Assembly (NCBI GenBank): GCA_963281155.1
Contig: CAUJLY010000005.1
Location: 1,426,001 to 1,490,000 of the forward strand
From: Rhabditophanes sp. KR3021
Taxonomy: Eukaryota; Nematoda; Chromadorea; Rhabditida; Alloionematidae
Length of the DNA stretch: 64,000 nucleotides
Direction: 5' to 3'
The position numbers were made by a program, and so were the translations under genes. Below are positions 59,282 through 64,000 of the stretch, piece by piece. Numbering within the stretch: the first letter of the stretch is position 1; each line of letters begins with the position of its first letter. A model generated the notes under the pieces. It ran no database searches. It had not been told where the DNA came from and worked only from the letters and a program-made list of their open reading frames with translations.

Positions 59282-60300
59282 ATGTCTACAGTTTTTGAGA
59301 ATGTTGCACCCATTGGCTCTTGGGTTGATGCCGTTGACAAAGAAAGTGAGTTGTCTCTTTTTAAATGTTAATAATTTTTTTGATTTCCTAGTTTCAGCAA
59401 ATAGACAAGCTAATGAGAAAACTATAACAGAAGTTATTGTGGATCCAGTGACTGGAAATAGACGTGTCGTTACTCAAACAATCCGTACTATTGTCGAACG
59501 TATTCCAAAGCAGGTCGCTGATCGCAAGAGATGGAAGAAATTCGGCCAATGTGCCAGAGATTCTGTTGGACCACAAGCCGGTACGTTTCAACTTTATTAA
59601 AAGTAATATTAGAAGACACAAAATATGGCAAGTTTTGTATTTAGTGTCATCCATTACTCACTGATCAGTTAAACATACAATAATCATTTTTTCAATCACA
59701 TATCAAAATTAACGGTTGTAACTTTATTTTATTTCAGGAATTACTATGATGGGAGATACGATTGATATTGAATTTATAAGAACAGTTACTGGTGAACAAA
59801 GACACGATGAAGTTGAGGATAAGAAAGAAGGTGGAGCATCTGGAGTTACTGCTAAATGCCATAGATGTATGACAGCTGGACATTGGTCTAAGGATTGCCC
59901 CTATAGAAACATGGCCGGTGAAGACAAAGAAGAAAACGACCGTTCTCACCCACTCCGAGGAACTGTCACTGCCGGAAAATACGTCGCTCCAGGAAGATCT
60001 GGAGACGGAGGCTCTCGCGGACCATCAAATCTGAATGAAAAAAGATCAGATGAATTCACAGTCCGCGTCACCAATCTGCCTGAAGATATCCCCGAACTCG
60101 ATGATATGCTCCGCAAAATGTTCAATACCATTGGCCGCATCGACCGTTTCTTCTTGGCTAAGGATAAAATCACTGGATTACATAAAGGCTTTGCATTCAT
60201 CACCTATACTTGCAGAGAAGATGCCGAAAAGGCTATTTCACGTTTTAATAATCAACCTTTAGATCATTTGATTATTAAGGTCGAATTTGCTAAGGCTTAA
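59282..60300 (+). CDS. eif-3.G: Translation initiation factor eIF3 subunit G
   Basis: eIF3g is an RNA-binding subunit of eIF3 that helps scanning and reinitiation on the 40S subunit. Three exons (59282-59345, 59392-59580, 59738-60300) give 271 aa. The N-terminal region has GSWVDAVDKE, VIVDPVTGNRRVV, RKRWKKFGQCARDSVGPQA and GDTIDIEF, typical of eIF3g. A zinc knuckle CHRCMTAGHWSKDC (CCHC) lies in the middle. A C-terminal RRM has FTVRVTNLPEDI (RNP2) and HKGFAFITY (RNP1). A polyA signal AATAAA at 60327-60332 is followed about 100 bp later by a trans-splice-like acceptor, so it is likely the first gene of a two-gene operon with arl-2. Confidence 0.96.
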
Positions 60301-60326
60301 AAATTATTGTTATTTAAATGGTGTCC

Positions 60327-60434
60327 AATAAAATTGTTTTGTTTCGCTATTTTTAAGTTGTTTTTTAGCTGTTTGATGTCAGTCCCTGTATCTTGATGAA
60401 GTTTTAATCATTTTGGAGTTTGTCACTTTTTTAG
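60327..60434 (+). promoter_or_regulatory. Operon-type intercistronic region between eif-3.G and evl-20
   Basis: AATAAA at 60327-60332 is followed about 100 bp later by CACTTTTTTAG ending at 60434, 11 bases before the ARL2 ATG. The spacing is that of SL2-type polycistronic processing in nematodes. Confidence 0.6.
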
Positions 60435-60445
60435 CTGGATATAAG

Positions 60446-61000
60446 ATGGGCTTGTTAACGCTGCTGAAGAAATACAAGAAGAAAGAAAAAGAGATGCGGA
60501 TTTTACTTCTTGGTTTAGACAATTCCGGCAAGACTACAGTGATGAAAAAGTTCATGGGTGAAGATACCGACACAATATCACCGACTCTTGGCTTTGGAAT
60601 TGAAACCTTCAAATACCAAGGCTTGACTTTGAATTTCTGGGATGTTGGAGGTCAAAAAAGTTTGAGGCCGTATTGGAAAGGATACTTCAGTGATGCAGAT
60701 GGGATTATCTGGGTCGTGGACTCATCAGATGTTGACAGATTGGAGGATTGTTCGAAGGAGTTGATGTCGCTGTTGCAGGAGGACCACTTGTCGCATAGTT
60801 CTTTGTTGGTGTTGGCAAATAAGTCGGATTTACCGTCGGCCTCGAGTGCGGAGGAGATCGAAGAAAGTTTGGGATTGAAGGATTTGAGAACACATAAGTA
60901 TGGCATTTATAGGACTAGCGCGAAGACTGGCGACAATCTGTTGGATGCTATTGAGTGGCTGTGTAAAGATATTGGCGCTAGAATTTATGTGCATGCTTAA
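60446..61000 (+). CDS. evl-20: ARL2 small GTPase
   Basis: ARL2 is an Arf-like GTPase that works with tubulin cofactors C, D and E in tubulin dimer assembly and in mitochondrial function. The single-exon 184-aa product matches ARL2 exactly in length. It starts MGLLTLLKKYKKKEKEMRIL, with the non-cleaved Gly2 typical of the family. The P-loop GLDNSGKT is at residues 23-30, the switch 1 region is DTISPTLGFGIET, switch 2 is WDVGGQKSLRPYW and the base-specificity motif NKSD is at about 125-128. There are no introns, unlike its neighbours. It sits right behind eif-3.G with operon-like spacing. Confidence 0.96.
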   Translation: MGLLTLLKKYKKKEKEMRILLLGLDNSGKTTVMKKFMGEDTDTISPTLGFGIETFKYQGLTLNFWDVGGQKSLRPYWKGYFSDADGIIWVVDSSDVDRLEDCSKELMSLLQEDHLSHSSLLVLANKSDLPSASSAEEIEESLGLKDLRTHKYGIYRTSAKTGDNLLDAIEWLCKDIGARIYVHA

Positions 61001-61181
61001 TGTGGAAACAAAGGAGAACCCATTCAACATTACAGTCTTTTAATTAATATTTTTGAAATAAACCAACTTTATTCATATTGTCCTTACTTACTTTTAATCT
61101 TTAAATTAAATAACCAATAAACAAATCCTCCTAACATCATTTAAACATTCATTTTATTAATCACCATAAAACATCCAAAAA

Positions 61182-61994
61182 TCATTGCTGATGATAATCA
61201 TTAGAATCAATCAGCGCCTCTCTCAAATGAGGATATCCTTCCGTAATAAACAAAAGCAAACTTGCTCCTAGCATAGCAGCTCTAACTTGCCCATCTCGTT
61301 CGTGTTTCATAAATTTAACAATTAAAGTGGCATGTTTTTTTGATAATTTGGGTCGGACATAGCCGAGGATGGAGCCATTTGGTTTTTTAAACCAGTAGAC
61401 ACAGTCGGTGTGAAGAAGACCTAATAATTTTCCTATTGGATACATGCTGACTAGGACTTTTTCGATTTTTATAAAGGCCTCGTTGTTTCGTGTTTTTGTT
61501 ATCCACCAATTTGGGGAAAATTGGCCTTCTTTGACTATTTTGTACATTGTTGAGTGTGAAGGGTGAAGTATTTTGCCTAGATTGTTGATGCTATTGTTTG
61601 GTGTTTTGATGATCATAACATCCCTTGTAGATGGAGATGTCAGAACGATTCCCTTAGACGGTGATAATTTGGCTAGCATGATGTTTTGTTTGTGGTTGTC
61701 TTCATTTCTGATTAAGATGGTGATGTCTTCGAAGGATTGGGGGTGATGGCCTGCACTTATTCTGTTCTCTAGGTCGTCGGATCTTAATTATTAGTAAGAA
61801 TATATTTTTAAAGCTTTTACTTACACGGCAGTAGAATCTAACTTTATGCTAACTCTATCTAACAATTCCAAACTCCTAACTTCTGGCAATTCGGTGAAGA
61901 TGAGACTAGTAGAAGCCGACTGAACAGCCTTCGTAATATCCTCCTTAATGCTTCCAAAGAAACTTCTCATTCTAGAATCATCGTCATCAGCCAT
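61182..61994 (-). CDS. Uncharacterised protein, possibly tubby-C/scramblase-like
   Basis: Two exons (61994-61825 and 61782-61182, 42-bp intron) give 256 aa. The N-terminus is acidic (MADDDDSRMRSFFGSIKEDI) and helical. The rest has alternating beta-like strands with aromatic turns: STMYKIVKEGQFSPNWWITK, then EAFIKIEKVL, then DCVYWFKKPNGSILGYVRPK. This is followed by a helix and a hydrophobic C-terminal segment, VRAAMLGASLLLFITEGYPH. The strand pattern, with a repeated lipid- or protein-like barrel and a buried C-terminal helix, brings to mind the tubby-like/scramblase/LURP fold. That is only a resemblance seen by eye. The 3' end faces arl-2. Confidence 0.6.
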
Positions 61995-62875
61995 AGTATA
62001 ATATTATTTTATTTTTATATCGAAATAAGTTTAAAATAATAAATGTGCGTGTGTTTCGCAAATATCAATAACAAAAAGTTGTTAAAAAGAGGAAACTAGT
62101 TAAAAATGTGCTTGTTAGTTCATTTGTAAAAGCTTCTTAAGTCGGGAAAAAGTTTTAAACAATGTAATGATGGTGTGTATAAGCACAAACGAATGCCTAA
62201 CACGCACAACATTCTCAATTAAAAACCAACCAATGATTCTTTTTTCCGCAAATACAAGAGGTTGTAAAATTATAAATGTATATTTATTCAACATATCCTT
62301 AAACAATTATACTTAAAGAGATATAAATATCGCAATTAATAATAACATTCACTTTTATATCTAAACAACAATTTTTAGACATATTTATGCAATCAAGCCG
62401 CCATTAGAGCAACCTTCAATAAAAAAGGTGTATATGCATTAAAGATATGATAAGTGTTGATTGAAGGTCTTGGTCGACGTCTCATAAAAAAAGTTATTTG
62501 AAATTGATGACAGTTGAATCAATTTCGACAAATGTTATTATTTATATTTGCACTGGTGGATGATGTAATTGGTTTGGAATTTTTATTTGTTATAGATAGG
62601 TGGAGGTAGGTAGTGGATAGTAGGTTGGGGGAGAGCGAGTTGTTGATTTGTGATGTTCAAACTTGTTTTAATGTACTTTTTATTAGTTTTAATCATTGAT
62701 AATATAGGTTGTGCAATTATTGCTTGTGATAAGTATAATGTCATGAACATTTTTAAATTCTAGAGGCGGGCTCTTAATTTTGAAGTCTTGGAGCAACTGA
62801 TTAGGTTAACACAGTGGAATGAGGTGTATATGGGGATGGTTAATTTATATCTGTCATTCCAATAAATAGTTAATT
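61995..62875. other. Intergenic region between two divergent genes
   Basis: AT-rich sequence with no coding pattern recognised. It probably holds the promoters of the unknown gene and of mrps-21. The frame at 62115-62306 has no motif. Confidence 0.4.
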
Positions 62876-63252
62876 ATGCCACGATTCTGGAGAGGAACCC
62901 TATCACAGCCATTTGCTGTCGGACTATTCAAAGGTATTTGGCACGCACATCCACGTTGGACAAACAAAACTATCTTGGTTCAAAATAACGATGTAGATGC
63001 TTCTTTTCAAGTTCTAAATAAGTAAGTTAGGCATAATTGAGAATAAGTATTGTTTGATTTAGGCTAATGGAGTCCGAAGGTTTGCTTAAGATTATTAGAA
63101 ATGGGCAGTACTATCAGAAGCCCTATATGCAAAGGAAACAACAATCTATGGCTGCTTCTAAGGCTATTTTTAATGAGGATATGAAATTGAAGATTAACTT
63201 TTTGATGAGAAAGAATAGGATTGATGCATTTCCTGGACAAATGTCGACGTGA
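62876..63252 (+). CDS. mrps-21: Mitochondrial small-subunit ribosomal protein bS21m
   Basis: bS21m is a small basic protein of the mitochondrial 28S ribosomal subunit. Two exons (62876-63021 and 63063-63252, 41-bp intron) give 111 aa. The conserved core matches MRPS21: KTILVQNNDVDASFQVLN, KLMESEGLLKIIRNGQYYQK and the C-terminal LKINFLMRKNRIDAFPGQ. The N-terminal 25 residues (PRFWRGTLSQPFAVGLFKGI) are an extension, possibly serving as a targeting sequence. The three-base-shifted intron phase joins cleanly as AA|G. Confidence 0.93.
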
Positions 63253-63389
63253 ATTGTTGTTTAATTATGTGGCATGCGTGTCATAATTATTTCACATTTA
63301 GTAATTATGGTGTAGTAAAATTACCAACATCTAGAGTCTTTTAATAATAAATTTTTTTACAACTCTATTTATATAATTTTATTAAACAA

Positions 63390-64000
63390 TCAAAAACGTA
63401 TCGTAGATGTGGAGGATGATTTTTTGGTTGTAGGTAAGTCAAGTTCGGACAACGAACTTTCTGAGTCATATCCATGATTGACCTGAGAAGCTACATTCGA
63501 AGAAGCCTTGCTAGACGATTTGCTTGAGTTAGGAGTCTTTCTTTGATGAATGTTGGAGGAGTCCTTGCTTGAGGATTTGGGTTTTCTTTGATTAGTGTCT
63601 GGCAAGACGTCGGTGCTGGATTTGGATGAATCTTTGTTTGAACTTTTAGGTTTTGTATGAGGTGGTGTCGGTACGCTAGCTACAGAAAGTACTGTCTCAC
63701 TGCGTTTAGCTTTTGACATCTGTGTTTTAAACGCTTCTTCGAGTTCGGATTTATGAGCTCCTTGATCTGTTCTGAATTGAGAAACTAATTGAAGTAAGCC
63801 AGTTGGTAGTCTAGTAACTATTCTTCCTTTGTTAACTTCATCCATCGTATCCTTCAATGATTTTCCTTTAACTTCAGGTTGCAAAACAATTCCCAAAACA
63901 ATCGTGACAACAATCAAGACCTCTGGAATAACGAAAGCATAAATTGGATCTTCCGACTTCAAAATAGGTTTCATTATATAAACTCCAACCATGTAACCCA
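63390..64000 (-). CDS. Major facilitator transporter, C-terminal part (window edge)
   Basis: The frame is open past the right end of the window, so the N-terminus is missing. The visible part starts in the last transmembrane helices (MVGVYIMKPIL, then YAFVIPEVLIVVTIVLGIVL). It has QPEVKGKSLKDTMDEV, the PETKGK-type signature that ends the last helix in sugar and organic-ion transporters (SLC2/SLC22). A long serine- and lysine-rich cytosolic tail follows, with repeated KPKSSxKDSS units. The substrate cannot be told from this fragment. Confidence 0.7.
   Translation of the reverse strand, partial: GYMVGVYIMKPILKSEDPIYAFVIPEVLIVVTIVLGIVLQPEVKGKSLKDTMDEVNKGRIVTRLPTGLLQLVSQFRTDQGAHKSELEEAFKTQMSKAKRSETVLSVASVPTPPHTKPKSSNKDSSKSSTDVLPDTNQRKPKSSSKDSSNIHQRKTPNSSKSSSKASSNVASQVNHGYDSESSLSELDLPTTKKSSSTSTIRF

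Overview
The window is AT-rich eukaryotic DNA and looks like a nematode genome. The protein set is nematode-like (a TWK two-pore potassium channel with the nematode-type segment after the last membrane helix, an sbt-1/7B2 chaperone, num-1/Numb, evl-20/ARL2). Introns are very small (many 42-50 bp) with GTAAGT-like donors and TTTTAG/TTTCAG acceptors. Several start codons follow an unpaired splice acceptor, as expected for spliced-leader trans-splicing and operons. I cannot name the genus. No bacterial operons, CRISPR arrays, tRNA or rRNA genes were recognised.

Layout. 0.2-4.6 kb (-): Numb. 7.5-8.2 kb (+): 7B2. 9.8-12.0 kb: a doubtful membrane-protein fragment and a kelch-repeat pseudogene. 12.6-14.4 kb (-): a ZIP-family protein without its metal-binding histidines. 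19.1-23.0 kb (+): a TWK channel with altered selectivity filters. 23.3-25.3 kb (-): a Tudor protein. 26.0-26.6 kb (-): gluconokinase. 27.4-27.8 kb (-): a small unknown. 29.4-31.3 kb (-): AP-3 mu. 32.3-36.4 kb (+): the golgin GMAP-210. 36.9-40.7 kb (+): tRNase Z (ELAC2) followed closely by a TRMT10 tRNA methyltransferase that carries a one-base frameshift. 43.2-44.0 kb (+): an unknown single-pass membrane protein. 45.1-46.2 kb (+): MO25/CAB39. 47.9-49.4 kb (-): selenoprotein T homologue with Cys for Sec. 52.0-54.9 kb (+): an angiomotin-like protein. 55.4-57.0 kb (-): a small secreted peptide and an RRM protein. 58.2-61.0 kb: tubulin cofactor B (-), divergent from an eIF3g-ARL2 operon candidate (+). 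61.2-62.0 kb (-): an unknown. 62.9-63.3 kb (+): mitochondrial ribosomal protein bS21m. 63.4-64.0 kb (-): the C-terminus of an MFS transporter, cut by the window edge.

Functional threads. AP-3 mu and GMAP-210 are divergent neighbours in membrane traffic. tRNase Z and TRMT10 are adjacent and both mature tRNA. TBCB and ARL2 flank eIF3g and both act in tubulin folding.

The most unusual feature is a family of decayed, related gene-like sequences lying antisense inside introns of three host genes (numb, twk, apm-3). They share zinc-finger-like blocks, a conserved C-terminal block and what looks like the same -1 frame break. A fourth intron (SELT) holds an unrelated-looking antisense ORF. All gene models were made by eye from splice consensus and family knowledge. 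No alignment or database search was run.
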